Position numbers and translations under genes: made by a program. A stretch of 64,000 nt of DNA from Pseudomonas putida (lineage in GTDB: Bacteria > Pseudomonadota > Gammaproteobacteria > Pseudomonadales > Pseudomonadaceae): positions 822,501 to 886,500 of the forward strand of contig NZ_CP016634.1 of NCBI RefSeq assembly GCF_002741075.1, given 5' to 3'. Shown piece by piece: positions 49,207 through 58,031 of the stretch; position 1 is the stretch's first letter, and each line of letters begins with the position of its first letter. The notes beneath the pieces are model-generated. The model did no database searches. It saw only the letters and a program-made list of their open reading frames with translations, and was not told the DNA's origin.

Positions 49207-50355
49207 TTAGCGCAAATCCTTGGCCATCTTCGACAAGGTTTCCAGCACTGCGCCGGCCAACGCTTTGGAGCGCTCGCCCGACCAGCCGGTGATGGCGTTG
49301 GGCGCGTCGTCGTGGTCCTTGAACGGCATCTCCAGCGTCAGCGACAGGCAGTCATAAGCCTGGCCCACGGCATTGCAGGCCAGAGTCATGTTGGCCTGGC
49401 CTGGCTCGTCGCGGGTATAGCCATGCACGGTCTGGAAGTCCGGCGTGATGCTGCAAAGCGTCGTGCGGAACTGCTCTTCCAGTTTCGCCAGGCGGGGCGA
49501 GTAACCCGGATTGCCTTCGCAGGCGGCGGTGAAGACGTGGGGGATTTCCTCATCGCCATGCACATCGATGAACGCATCCACCCCGTGCTGCTTCATCTGG
49601 CTCTGGGCGAAGAACACCTCGGGGCTGAGCTCGACGTTGGCGTCTTGCCAGGCGCGGTTGAGGTCCTTGCCCTTGAAGTTGGTGCGCAGGTGGCCGAGGA
49701 AGGCGCCATCAGGGTTCATGTTGGGTATCAGGTACAGGTCGGCAGCGGCCAGCAGTGTCTGGACGGTGCTGTCGTTGGCTTGCAGTCGGTCGATCACGCC
49801 CTCCATGAACCATTCCGCCATGTGCTCGCCCGGATGCTGCTGGGCGATCAGCCAAAGCTTGCGTTTGCCCGGTGCGCCGTCGCCTGCGCGCAGCAGTGGG
49901 ATGTCGCGGCCTTGCACGCTACGGCCACAGGCCAGCAGCTCGACATTCTGCAGTTGCTTGGCGCGTTCGATCAGTTGGTTGTGGCGGGCTCGCGGGTAGG
50001 GTTCGAAATAGGCGAACCAGGCTTGGGGGGCTTGGGCTTGAAGTTCGAACACAAGGGCTTGCCCGTCGAACTGGCTGGGGATGCGAAACCAGTGCTGCTG
50101 ATCGTAGGATGCCACGGCTTGATAGCCGTGCCAGGCCTTGTTGTAGGAGGACTGGCTGGCGTTGTCCAGGCTGAAACGGTGGGTCTGGCCTGGCGTGAGG
50201 CCGCTGGCCTTGAAGTGGAACCACTGGAAATGGCCACTGTTGGTATCGGGGCGGATCGCCAGCCGTACCCGGCTCGGGTCGCGGGTGTCCAGTACCTGAA
50301 TATTGCCGGAATCGAAATCGCAGTCGATCTGCAGCGGGGACAGCGTCACGGTCAT
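49207..50355 (-). CDS. M14-family zinc carboxypeptidase (cytosolic AGBL/CCP-like)
   Basis: 382 residues. An N-terminal beta-rich domain of about 130 residues (IRPDTNSGHFQWFHFKASG...), typical of the M14D cytosolic carboxypeptidase group, precedes the peptidase. Zinc ligands are in QQHPGEHMAEWF (His and Glu) and DVHGDEEIPH (second His); the catalytic Glu lies in LTLEMPF. The related eukaryotic enzymes remove glutamate from tubulin tails; the bacterial substrate is unknown. No signal peptide. The ATG at 50355 follows caggagtctggca. It stands alone. Confidence 0.9.
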   Translation of the reverse strand: MTVTLSPLQIDCDFDSGNIQVLDTRDPSRVRLAIRPDTNSGHFQWFHFKASGLTPGQTHRFSLDNASQSSYNKAWHGYQAVASYDQQHWFRIPSQFDGQALVFELQAQAPQAWFAYFEPYPRARHNQLIERAKQLQNVELLACGRSVQGRDIPLLRAGDGAPGKRKLWLIAQQHPGEHMAEWFMEGVIDRLQANDSTVQTLLAAADLYLIPNMNPDGAFLGHLRTNFKGKDLNRAWQDANVELSPEVFFAQSQMKQHGVDAFIDVHGDEEIPHVFTAACEGNPGYSPRLAKLEEQFRTTLCSITPDFQTVHGYTRDEPGQANMTLACNAVGQAYDCLSLTLEMPFKDHDDAPNAITGWSGERSKALAGAVLETLSKMAKDLR

Positions 50356-50447
50356 TGCCAGACTCCTGTAGCTTTGTTGTGGCGTTACTGTACACCGCTT
50401 GGCTCGAATGCTGGGTGACTAAATCCTTGTAGGAAATGGCTGAGTTG

Positions 50448-50612
50448 TTAGCGGCGAGGGCGGCTGCTCTGGATTGTGCTGGTCAGGTCCAGTTGGTCGA
50501 GACAACTGAGCAGAAAGACCTGTTGCACGCGTCGGGGCAAGCGCTTCAGGGCGTCTGCGCAGGGGGCTTGCAGGACAGTGTCATGTTCAAGGGGCAGTAG
50601 CAGACGGGCCAT
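50448..50612 (-). CDS. 54-aa micro-protein resembling ECF sigma region 4
   Basis: Starts at the ATG at 50612, seven bases behind aaggag. The middle, CADALKRLPRRVQQVFLLSCLDQL, resembles the start of sigma region 4.2 of ECF factors (ALDALPERVRQVFLLSRL), but the HTH recognition helix is replaced by a short tail QSSRPRR. It has no region 2. A Fur-box-like sequence lies about 65 bases upstream, and prrF lies beyond it. It could be a decayed iron-regulated sigma gene or a small regulator. Function unknown. Confidence 0.6.
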   Translation of the reverse strand: MARLLLPLEHDTVLQAPCADALKRLPRRVQQVFLLSCLDQLDLTSTIQSSRPRR

Positions 50613-50677
50613 GAGCAGCTCCTTGCTCAAGCTGGGAGGTGGGGGCATCTTCCTTGATGCGCCGATAGATTAGTCTT

Positions 50678-50696
50678 AACGATATTGATTCTCAAG
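50678..50696 (-). promoter_or_regulatory. candidate Fur box upstream of the 54-aa ORF
   Basis: The sequence taacgatattgattctcaa resembles the Pseudomonas Fur consensus gataatgattctcaa. It stands 66 bases ahead of the start codon at 50612. Confidence 0.55.
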
Positions 50697-50798
50697 TGCT
50701 GATTTCGCAAAACGCTGTAACACCCGTTCACGAATTGATACACCTTTGCTATCATCGTGGCCATCAAGCGGTACCGATCTTCATTAGCCTGAAGAGCC

Positions 50799-50914
50799 AA
50801 AAAAAAGACCCGGCAAAAAGCCGGGTCAAAAACCGTGATTAGCCTGATGAGGAGATAATCTGAGAGTCCGACCTAAGGGCTGCCAGGTTATCCAGCGGGT
50901 CTCGCGACCAGCTG
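50799..50914 (-). ncRNA. prrF: PrrF iron-responsive small RNA
   Basis: On the minus strand the RNA would begin near agctggtcgcgag (50914-50902) and run through ggtcggactctcagatta, tctcctcatcaggctaatca and ggttttt to a terminator with stem gacccggc/gccgggtc (50820-50827 with 50807-50814) and a T run at 50806-50799. The core tctcctcatcaggctaatcacgg is the conserved PrrF targeting region. When iron is scarce Fur releases its promoter and PrrF represses messages for iron-containing proteins such as aconitases and sodB. Only one copy is present here; pseudomonads have two, separate in P. putida. Confidence 0.93.
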
Positions 50915-50919
50915 AGTGC

Positions 50920-50939
50920 AATAATAATCGTTATCATTT
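50920..50939 (-). promoter_or_regulatory. Fur box in the prrF promoter
   Basis: The sequence aataataatcgttatcattt closely follows the Fur palindrome (ataat-at-attatcatt) and lies directly upstream of the inferred PrrF start, overlapping where the -10 region should be. Confidence 0.8.
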
Positions 50940-51044
50940 GTCGGTCAAATGAATTTTCTTCTACCTGGTAAAAAAATATTACCGGGCCATGCCTCAATTG
51001 CCGGAAAACGGGCTATTCACCGTTCGTCGGCTATCACATCTCCT

Positions 51045-51362
51045 TCATTTTTCGGTCTTTCCTGACGCCTGCTCATGCTCCAGCAGCGCCCTGGCCATGT
51101 TCATCATGTGCATCAAGGCGAACATCACTTCCCGAGTCATGCCTTGGGGCTGGTGATTGGCGGTTTCGTGGGCGGTGGCCGACGCGCAGCGCAACAGAGC
51201 CAGGGCATGGTCACGGGCCTGTGCGGCGCTTACGCCTTCGTGCAGTGTCCAGATCTTGGTGTCCAGATTGGGCCGGGGCGGGGTGGGATTGAGGTAGTAG
51301 TCCAGGGCGCGGCGGGCTGCTTCGCTGTCGAGATCTGTTTCGTCGTTTTTCGATGGTTTCAT
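51045..51362 (-). CDS. DUF6124/DUF3077-family protein
   Basis: 105 residues of the small Pseudomonas-specific family recognised by LLRCASATAHETAN in the middle and a final helix (MFALMHMMNMARALLEHEQ). No signal peptide or membrane segment. Pseudomonads have many paralogues; function unknown. It is divergent from the LexA-like repressor gene with a 130-base shared gap, so that repressor might control it. Confidence 0.8.
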   Translation of the reverse strand: MKPSKNDETDLDSEAARRALDYYLNPTPPRPNLDTKIWTLHEGVSAAQARDHALALLRCASATAHETANHQPQGMTREVMFALMHMMNMARALLEHEQASGKTEK

Positions 51363-51492
51363 CCTGATACCTGTTGAGATTCACTTGGGAGTGGTGAATA
51401 CGGAGCATAGGTCAGCATGTATTATTTATCTCATTGAAGATAATTCGGGATGTGTATTGATGCGGCAGGTGCAGTCCGTATTGTTCTCCGCC

Positions 51493-52146
51493 ATGGAAAA
51501 CTGGAACGAATTTCTCGCGCGCTACAAGCGTGAACACAAGCTCAACCAGCTAAAGCTCGCTGAACGTCTGGGGATGACCCAAGGCGGTGTAGGTCATTGG
51601 TTGCGCGGTACCCGAAAACCCACGCTGGCGACGATCAACGAAAAGCTGGAAAAGCTCGGGCTGGTGTACCTACAGGCCCAGGTCATGGTGGTGGAGCGCA
51701 ACCTGTTGCGTGAAACGCCTGGGATCTACGCGCCAGGACGGCCGATATCGGGCGAAGCGTTGCGCTATGCCAGTTTTCGACTTCCGGTGCTGGCCTGGAG
51801 CGATCTACAGGGCACATTGCCTGAAACCGCCGATGTGCATGAACAGAGCGATTACATGCCCGCCGGTAACGCATTCTGGCTACCGGTTGAAAACGACTCG
51901 ATGAATGCCGCAAGCGGTACGAGTGTGCCTCAGGGGATGCTCATCCTGGTGGATACCGGTCTGGAGGTGACGCCTGGCAAACTGGTGATCGCCCGCCAAC
52001 CGGGCAAGGCCGCCGTGTTGAGGCAACTGATCGAGGAAGGGGGAGAGCGAATGCTCAGGCCGCTCAACACCCGATATCCCACTGTCCTGTGCGAAGAGGG
52101 CTGCGAGTTTCTCGGTGTCGTGGTCCGGGTGCACGGCAAGTTTTGA
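51493..52146 (+). CDS. XRE/LexA-like repressor with S24 peptidase domain
   Basis: 217 residues from the ATG at 51493. N-terminal XRE helix-turn-helix (LNQLKLAERLGMTQGGVGHWLRGTRKP) and a C-terminal S24 domain with nucleophile Ser in PVENDSMNA and general-base Lys in PGKLVIARQPGKAA. This is the layout of phage CI and LexA-type repressors that self-cleave after DNA damage; no obvious Ala-Gly cleavage site is seen. No phage genes lie nearby. Upstream in-frame starts exist (51460, 51385), and none has a convincing binding site. Confidence 0.85.
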   Translation: MENWNEFLARYKREHKLNQLKLAERLGMTQGGVGHWLRGTRKPTLATINEKLEKLGLVYLQAQVMVVERNLLRETPGIYAPGRPISGEALRYASFRLPVLAWSDLQGTLPETADVHEQSDYMPAGNAFWLPVENDSMNAASGTSVPQGMLILVDTGLEVTPGKLVIARQPGKAAVLRQLIEEGGERMLRPLNTRYPTVLCEEGCEFLGVVVRVHGKF

Positions 52147-52152
52147 TTTGCA

Positions 52153-52207
52153 GGGGCCGCTATGCCCCATTGCGGGCTGGTGCCGCAGTGGAGGCATAGC
52201 GGCCCCT
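52153..52207. terminator. long hairpin terminator between the repressor gene and liuD
   Basis: Arms aggggccgctatgcc (52153-52167) and ggcatagcggcccct (52192-52206) are perfectly complementary over 15 bases, with a GC-rich loop. It probably stops transcription of both converging genes, though only a short T run follows. Confidence 0.7.
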
Positions 52208-52213
52208 TTGTGC

Positions 52214-54166
52214 TTAATCAGCCAACTCCACGAGCGCCGCCCCTTCGCTGACCATGTCTCCCTCCTGGCAGAACAGCGCCTTGACCGTGCCGTCATGGGG
52301 CGCGCGGATGCTGTGTTCCATCTTCATCGCTTCGAGCACCACCAGCGCGGTGCCAGCCTCCACGGCCTGGCCCGGTTCCACCAGCACACGCACGATACTG
52401 CCGTTCATGGGCGCGCTCAGGCCGCCTTGGTGGCTGTGGCTGGCTTCGGCCTCGGCAATCGGGTCGAAGGCGCTGACCGCGTGCATTTCACCATTCCATT
52501 GCAGATACAAGGTATCACCCCGGCGAATGGCCAGATGGCGGCGACGCAGGCCATCGCGCTCATGGCACAGGTGCTCGCCATGCAGTTGCCAGGTGGAGGG
52601 TGCGCTGTATTCCAGGGCCACCGCCTGGTCCTGCCCGCCACTGACCAGGTGCAGGCTGCTGCGCGCTGGCAGGCCCAGGCGCAAGCCATCATGCCGTGCC
52701 CAGGGCGAGCAGGGATCGTCCTGGCGCTGTAGCGTTGGACTGCCCTGCAGCCAGGCCTCGGCGGCGGCTTGCCAGAAGTCCGCTGGCAAGGCGGCGGGTG
52801 CTGGCAACAGTTCGGCCTGGTGGCGTGGAATGAAGCCTGTGTCCAGTTCGGCCGCGGCGAATGCAGGGTGCGCCAGGATGCGGCGCAGGAAAGCGATGTT
52901 TGTCTTCAGCCCGCCAATGGCGAACTCATCGAGCATGGCCAGAAGGCGTAGGCGGGCCTGTTCGCGGTCCTGGCCCCAGGCGATCAGCTTGCCCAGCATG
53001 GGGTCGTAGAACGGTGAGACGACATCCCCTTCGCTGACACCGCTATCCACCCGGCGGCCTTCGCCTGGGGCCGATTCGCGGTACAGCGCCAGGGTGCCGG
53101 TGGCCGGCAGGAACTCATTGGCCGGATCTTCGGCGTACAGCCGCACTTCGATGGCATGACCGATCAGCGGCACCTGCGCCTGGGTGATCGGCAGTGGCTC
53201 GCCACAGGCCACGCGGATCTGCCAGGCCACCAGGTCCAGCCCAGTGATGGCTTCGGTGACCGGGTGCTCCACTTGCAGGCGGGTGTTCATCTCCATGAAG
53301 AAGAACTCGCCGCGGGCATCGAGCAGGAACTCCACGGTACCGGCGCCGACATAGCCGATGGCCTGAGCGGCGCGCACCGCCGCCTCACCCATGGCCTGGC
53401 GCAGTTCAGCAGACAGGCCTGGCGCAGGGGCTTCTTCGACCACCTTCTGGTGACGGCGCTGGATGGAGCAGTCACGCTCGTTGAGGTACAGGCAGTTACC
53501 GTACTGGTCGGCGAACACCTGGATTTCCACGTGGCGTGGCTTGAGCACGTATTTTTCCACCAGCATGCGCGCATCGCCGAAGGACGATTGCGCCTCCCGC
53601 TGCGCAGAGGCCAGGGCGTCGGCCAACTGGCTTTCTTCCTCGACCACTTTCATGCCCTTGCCGCCGCCGCCGGCACTGGCCTTGAGCAGCACGGGGTAGC
53701 CGATACGCTCGGCGGCGGCACGGAAGGTTTCCAGGTCCTGGGCATCGCCGTGATAACCCGGCACCAGGGGGACGCCGGCGCTTTCCATCAGCGCTTTGGC
53801 CGCCGACTTGCTGCCCATGGCGTCGATGGCGCTGGCCGGGGGGCCGAGGAAGATCAGCCCGGCATGTTCGATGGCGCGGGCAAACCCTGCATTCTCCGAA
53901 AGAAAACCATAGCCTGGGTGGATGGCCTGGGCGCCGCTGGCCTTGGCGGCGGCGATGAGCTTGTCGATCACCAGGTAGCTTTCGGCAGCCTTGGTGCCGC
54001 CCAGGTCGATGCGGATGTCTGCCTCGCGGCTGTGGCGGGCATCACGATCGGTGGCGCTGTGCACGGCGACCGTGGTCAGGCCCATGGCCTTGGCGGTGCG
54101 CATGACCCGGCAGGCGATCTCGCCGCGGTTGGCGACCAGCAGGGTGGTCAGGGTGGGGCGGCTCAT
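52214..54166 (-). CDS. liuD: methylcrotonyl-CoA carboxylase biotin-containing (alpha) subunit
   Basis: Biotin carboxylase/carrier subunit for the third step of leucine degradation. 650 residues. Biotin carboxylase domain with the ATP-grasp loop KASAGGGGKGMKVV, RDCSIQRRHQKVVEEAP and EMNTRLQVEHPVTE; the C-terminal carrier domain has biotinylated K615 in EAMKMEH. It overlaps liuC by four bases (ATGA) and is the last gene of the cluster. No HMG-CoA lyase gene (liuE) follows; that enzyme must be encoded elsewhere. Confidence 0.95.
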   Translation of the reverse strand: MSRPTLTTLLVANRGEIACRVMRTAKAMGLTTVAVHSATDRDARHSREADIRIDLGGTKAAESYLVIDKLIAAAKASGAQAIHPGYGFLSENAGFARAIEHAGLIFLGPPASAIDAMGSKSAAKALMESAGVPLVPGYHGDAQDLETFRAAAERIGYPVLLKASAGGGGKGMKVVEEESQLADALASAQREAQSSFGDARMLVEKYVLKPRHVEIQVFADQYGNCLYLNERDCSIQRRHQKVVEEAPAPGLSAELRQAMGEAAVRAAQAIGYVGAGTVEFLLDARGEFFFMEMNTRLQVEHPVTEAITGLDLVAWQIRVACGEPLPITQAQVPLIGHAIEVRLYAEDPANEFLPATGTLALYRESAPGEGRRVDSGVSEGDVVSPFYDPMLGKLIAWGQDREQARLRLLAMLDEFAIGGLKTNIAFLRRILAHPAFAAAELDTGFIPRHQAELLPAPAALPADFWQAAAEAWLQGSPTLQRQDDPCSPWARHDGLRLGLPARSSLHLVSGGQDQAVALEYSAPSTWQLHGEHLCHERDGLRRRHLAIRRGDTLYLQWNGEMHAVSAFDPIAEAEASHSHQGGLSAPMNGSIVRVLVEPGQAVEAGTALVVLEAMKMEHSIRAPHDGTVKALFCQEGDMVSEGAALVELAD

Positions 54167-54975
54167 GGGCGCGGTTCCTTCTCGTTGGCTTGCCAGGCGG
54201 GGCGGCGTTTTTCCAGGAAGGCGCGCAGGCCCTCCTGACCTTCGGGGCTGACGCGGATGCGGGCGATGGTGTTCTCGCAGTAGCGGCGCAGGGCCGGGCT
54301 CAGTTCGCCATCGTCGACTTCGCGCAGCAGGTCCTTGGTGGCACGCAGGGCCTGGGGGCTGTTGAGCAACAGGTTGTCGACCCAGGCCTCGACCTGAGCA
54401 TCCAGCTCACTGGCCGGGTAGACCTCGGCCAGCAAACCAAGCTCGCGGGCGCGCACGCCGCTGAAGCGCTCGGCGGTCAGTGCATAGCGGCGGGCGGCGC
54501 GTTCGCCGATGGCCTTGACCACGAACGGGCTGATCACCGCTGGGGCAAGGCCGATGCGCACTTCCGAAAGGCACAGTTGCGCGTCCTCGGCGCCGATGGC
54601 CATGTCACAGCAACTGATCAGGCCCAGGGCGCCACCGAAGGCCGCGCCTTGCACCACGGCCAGGGTGGGTGCCTTGAGCCGGTGCAGGGCATACATCAGC
54701 TCGCCCAGCTCATGGGCGTCGTCCAGATTGGTGTTGAAGTCCAGCTGTGCCGATTGTTGCATCCAGGCCAGGTCCGCACCTGCGCTGAAGTGCCGGCCCC
54801 GGCCGCGCAGCAGTATGAAGCGCAGGTTGGCGTCCTCGGCGAGCTGGTCCAGGGCGACGATCAGTTCGCGGATCATCTGCGCGTTGAAGGCGTTGTTCTT
54901 GTCTTCGCGGCTCAGCCACAGGGTGGCGAAGCCGCGAGCGTCCTTGATGACTTCCAGGGTGCTGAAATCGCTCAT
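54163..54975 (-). CDS. liuC: 3-methylglutaconyl-CoA hydratase (enoyl-CoA hydratase family)
   Basis: 270 residues with the crotonase fold: oxyanion-hole segments RFILLRGRGRHFSAGADLAWM and VVQGAAFGGALGLISCCDMA. Genomic position between the two carboxylase subunits identifies it as LiuC, hydrating 3-methylglutaconyl-CoA to HMG-CoA. Its start lies three bases after the liuB stop and its end overlaps liuD, so translation is coupled. Confidence 0.94.
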   Translation of the reverse strand: MSDFSTLEVIKDARGFATLWLSREDKNNAFNAQMIRELIVALDQLAEDANLRFILLRGRGRHFSAGADLAWMQQSAQLDFNTNLDDAHELGELMYALHRLKAPTLAVVQGAAFGGALGLISCCDMAIGAEDAQLCLSEVRIGLAPAVISPFVVKAIGERAARRYALTAERFSGVRARELGLLAEVYPASELDAQVEAWVDNLLLNSPQALRATKDLLREVDDGELSPALRRYCENTIARIRVSPEGQEGLRAFLEKRRPAWQANEKEPRP

Positions 54976-54978
54976 GGG

Positions 54979-56586
54979 TCACATCCGGAAAATGCCGAAG
55001 CGGGTCTGTTCGATCGGGGCGTTCAGCGCAGCGGACAACGCCAGCCCGAGTACGTCGCGGGTCTGCGCCGGGTCGATGACGCCGTCGTCCCACAGCCGTG
55101 CGCTGGAGTAGTAGGGGTGGCCCTGGCGCTCGTACTGGTCGAGGATCGGTTGTTTGAGCTTGGCTTCTTCTTCGGCGCTGAAGGCCGTGCCGGCGCGTTC
55201 GCTCTGCTCGCGCTTGACCTGGGCCAGCACCCCGGCAGCCTGTTCGGCGCCCATCACGCCAATGCGTGCGTTGGGCCACATCCACAAGAAGCGCGGGTCA
55301 TAGGCGCGCCCGCACATGCCGTAGTTGCCGGCACCGAAGCTACCGCCGATGATCACGGTGAACTTCGGCACTTGGGCGCAGGCCACCGCAGTCACCAGTT
55401 TGGCGCCGTGCTTGGCGATGCCGCCTTCTTCATACTTTTTGCCGACCATGAAGCCTGTGATGTTCTGCAGGAACAGCAACGGGATGCCGCGTTGGCAGGC
55501 CAGTTCGATGAAGTGCGCGCCTTTTTGCGCGGCCTCGGCGAACAGGATGCCGTTGTTGGCCAGGATCGCCACCGGGTAGCCATGCAGGTGGGCGAAGCCG
55601 CACACCAGGGTGGTGCCGAACAGGGCCTTGAATTCATCGAACACCGAGCCGTCGACCAGGCGTGCGATGACTTCGCGCACGTCGAACGGTTGCTTGGCAT
55701 CGGCCGGAACCACACCGTACAACTCCTGGGCCTCATACAGCGGGGCGATGGGCGCCTGGCGCTGCAGCTGGCCGAGTTTGCGCCAATTGAGGTTGGCCAC
55801 GCTGCGACGGGCCAGTGCCAGGGCGTGTTCATCGTTGTCGGCGTAGTGGTCGGCGACGCCGCTGATGCGGCAGTGCACGTCGGCACCGCCCAGGTCCTCG
55901 GCACTGACCACCTCACCGGTGGCGGCTTTCACCAAAGGCGGGCCGGCGAGGAAGATGGTCGCCTGCTGGCGCACCATGATCGCTTCGTCGGCCATGGCGG
56001 GCACATAGGCACCGCCGGCGGTGCACGAACCCATGACCACGGCGATCTGCGGGATGCCCAGCGCGCTCATGTTGGCCTGGTTGAAGAAGATTCGCCCGAA
56101 GTGCTCGCGATCAGGGAAGACCTCGTCCTGGCGGGGTAGGTTGGCGCCGCCGGAGTCCACCAGGTAGATGCACGGCAGGCGGTTCTGCAGGGCGATGGCC
56201 TGGGCGCGCAGGTGTTTTTTCACCGTCAGCGGGTAGTAGGAGCCGCCTTTGACCGTGGCGTCGTTGGCCACGATCATGCACTCGACGCCTTCGATACGGC
56301 CGATGCCGGCGATCACGCCCGCGGCGGGTACGTCCTCGCCATAGACCTCATGGGCAGCCAGTTGGCCGATCTCGAGGAAGGGCGAGCCCGGGTCGAGCAG
56401 GCGATCGATGCGCTCGCGTGGCAGCAGTTTGCCTCGCGATGTATGCCGCTCCTGGGCCTTGGGCCCACCGCCCTGACTGACCTGGGCGAGCAGGGTACGC
56501 AGGGCCTGGACCTGTTCGAGCATGGCCGCGCTGTTGGCGGAGAACTCCGTCGAGCGCGGGTTGATCTGGGTATGCAGGATAGCCAT
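54979..56586 (-). CDS. liuB: methylcrotonyl-CoA carboxylase carboxyltransferase (beta) subunit
   Basis: 535 residues, forming the transferase half of methylcrotonyl-CoA carboxylase with LiuD. Typical blocks are [61 protein letters not shown] and [32 protein letters not shown]. The tail [16 protein letters not shown] is the family's conserved end. It follows liuA by 19 bases. Confidence 0.96.
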   Translation of the reverse strand: MAILHTQINPRSTEFSANSAAMLEQVQALRTLLAQVSQGGGPKAQERHTSRGKLLPRERIDRLLDPGSPFLEIGQLAAHEVYGEDVPAAGVIAGIGRIEGVECMIVANDATVKGGSYYPLTVKKHLRAQAIALQNRLPCIYLVDSGGANLPRQDEVFPDREHFGRIFFNQANMSALGIPQIAVVMGSCTAGGAYVPAMADEAIMVRQQATIFLAGPPLVKAATGEVVSAEDLGGADVHCRISGVADHYADNDEHALALARRSVANLNWRKLGQLQRQAPIAPLYEAQELYGVVPADAKQPFDVREVIARLVDGSVFDEFKALFGTTLVCGFAHLHGYPVAILANNGILFAEAAQKGAHFIELACQRGIPLLFLQNITGFMVGKKYEEGGIAKHGAKLVTAVACAQVPKFTVIIGGSFGAGNYGMCGRAYDPRFLWMWPNARIGVMGAEQAAGVLAQVKREQSERAGTAFSAEEEAKLKQPILDQYERQGHPYYSSARLWDDGVIDPAQTRDVLGLALSAALNAPIEQTRFGIFRM

Positions 56587-56605
56587 GGACGCCGGTTCCT
56601 CGTGC

Positions 56606-57769
56606 TCAGCGGGTTTCGTTGAACAGTTCGCGACCGATCAGCATCCGGCGGATTTCGCTGGTGCCGGCGCCGATTTCGTACAGCTTGGCATCGCGCAGCA
56701 AGCGACCTGCCGGGAATTCGTTGATATAGCCATTGCCGCCGAGGATCTGGATCGCTTCCAAGGCCATTTGCGTGGCACGCTCGGCGGTGTAGAGGATCAC
56801 CCCCGCAGCGTCCTTGCGGGTGGTCTCGCCACGGTCGCAGGCCTGGGCCACGGCATAGAGGTAGGCGCGGCTGGCGTTGAGCTGGGTGTACATGTCGGCG
56901 ATCTTGCCTTGGATCAGCTGGAACTCGCCGATGCTCTGGCCGAACTGCTTGCGGTCATGGATGTAGGGCACCACCAGGTCCATGCAGGCCTGCATGATGC
57001 CGGTCGGGCCGCCGGAGAGGACCACGCGCTCGTAGTCCAGGCCGCTCATCAGTACCCGCACGCCGCCGTTGAGCTGGCCGAGGATGTTTTCCTGCGGGAC
57101 TTCCACACCATCGAAGAACAGCTCGCAGGTGTTGGAGCCGCGCATGCCCAGCTTGTCGAACTTGTTGCTGCGCGAGAAGCCTTTCCAGTCGCGCTCGACG
57201 ATGAACGCGGTGATGCCGTGAGGGCCCTTGTCCAGGTCAGTCTTGGCGTAGATCACATAGGTGTTGGCATCTGGGCCGTTGGTGATCCAGGTCTTGCTGC
57301 CGTTGAGCACGTAATGATCGCCGCGCTTCTCGGCGCGCAGTTTCATCGACACCACGTCGGAGCCGGCGTTGGGCTCGCTCATGGCCAGGGCGCCGATGTG
57401 CTCGCCGCTGATCAGCTTGGGCAGGTACTTGAGTTTCTGCTCATGGGTGCCGTTGCGGTTGATCTGATTGACGCACAGGTTGGAGTGGGCGCCATAGGAC
57501 AGGGCTACCGAGGCCGAACCGCGGCTGATTTCTTCCATCGAAACCACGTGGGCCAGGTATCCCAGGCCGGCGCCGCCGTACTCCTCCGGCACGGTGATGC
57601 CCAGCAGGCCCATGTCGCCGAACTTGCGCCACATGTCGGCAGGGAACAGGTTGTCGTGGTCGATCTGAGCGGCGCGGGGGGCCAGTTCGGCGGCAACGAA
57701 GGTGCGCACCTGGTCGCGGAGCATGTCGATGGTTTCGCCCAGGGCGAAGTTCAGGGTGGGGTAATGCAT
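56606..57769 (-). CDS. liuA: isovaleryl-CoA dehydrogenase
   Basis: FAD enzyme that oxidises isovaleryl-CoA to 3-methylcrotonyl-CoA. 387 residues. Acyl-CoA dehydrogenase blocks [36 protein letters not shown] and [30 protein letters not shown]. The start at 57769 ([15 protein letters not shown]) is the family start; the frame is open to 57901 but the extra part is non-coding in character. First gene of the cluster, about 130 bases from the nearer operator. Confidence 0.95.
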   Translation of the reverse strand: MHYPTLNFALGETIDMLRDQVRTFVAAELAPRAAQIDHDNLFPADMWRKFGDMGLLGITVPEEYGGAGLGYLAHVVSMEEISRGSASVALSYGAHSNLCVNQINRNGTHEQKLKYLPKLISGEHIGALAMSEPNAGSDVVSMKLRAEKRGDHYVLNGSKTWITNGPDANTYVIYAKTDLDKGPHGITAFIVERDWKGFSRSNKFDKLGMRGSNTCELFFDGVEVPQENILGQLNGGVRVLMSGLDYERVVLSGGPTGIMQACMDLVVPYIHDRKQFGQSIGEFQLIQGKIADMYTQLNASRAYLYAVAQACDRGETTRKDAAGVILYTAERATQMALEAIQILGGNGYINEFPAGRLLRDAKLYEIGAGTSEIRRMLIGRELFNETR

Positions 57770-57902
57770 GCGGGGGCACCTTCTTGTTCTTGAAGTTGGG
57801 TTACACCGTAGCTCAAGGGCTTTGCGCCAGTGCTGTGGAGCGATGTTTACCCGCTCGCACAGGATTGGTGGTACGCCGTCCAGCCCGATATCGTTTTTCA
57901 CC

Positions 57903-57968
57903 TTTACGTTAACGTAAACCTGCCGCTCGGCACTGTCAATCGACCTGTGACCTTTACGTTAACGTAAA
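57903..57968. promoter_or_regulatory. two LiuR-type operators between liuA and the acyl-CoA synthetase gene
   Basis: The perfect palindrome TTTACGTTAACGTAAA occurs twice, at 57903-57918 and 57953-57968, with the preceding CC and following CTGC or TCTGC also conserved. The centres are 50 bases apart, close to five helical turns. This matches the binding motif expected for LiuR (MerR family), which represses leucine catabolism. The pair lies between the divergent liuABCD and synthetase genes and should control both. No liuR gene is in the window. Confidence 0.85.
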
Positions 57969-58031
57969 TCTGCGCCAGAGTAGCGTCGCTTGCTTCAGTC
58001 ATGCCCAGAACAACCACAAGAAGGGACATTC

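Noticed and set aside
51493..52146. Prophage remnant around the CI-like repressor
   Set aside because: No integrase, Cro, structural or lysis genes nearby; neighbours are metabolic.
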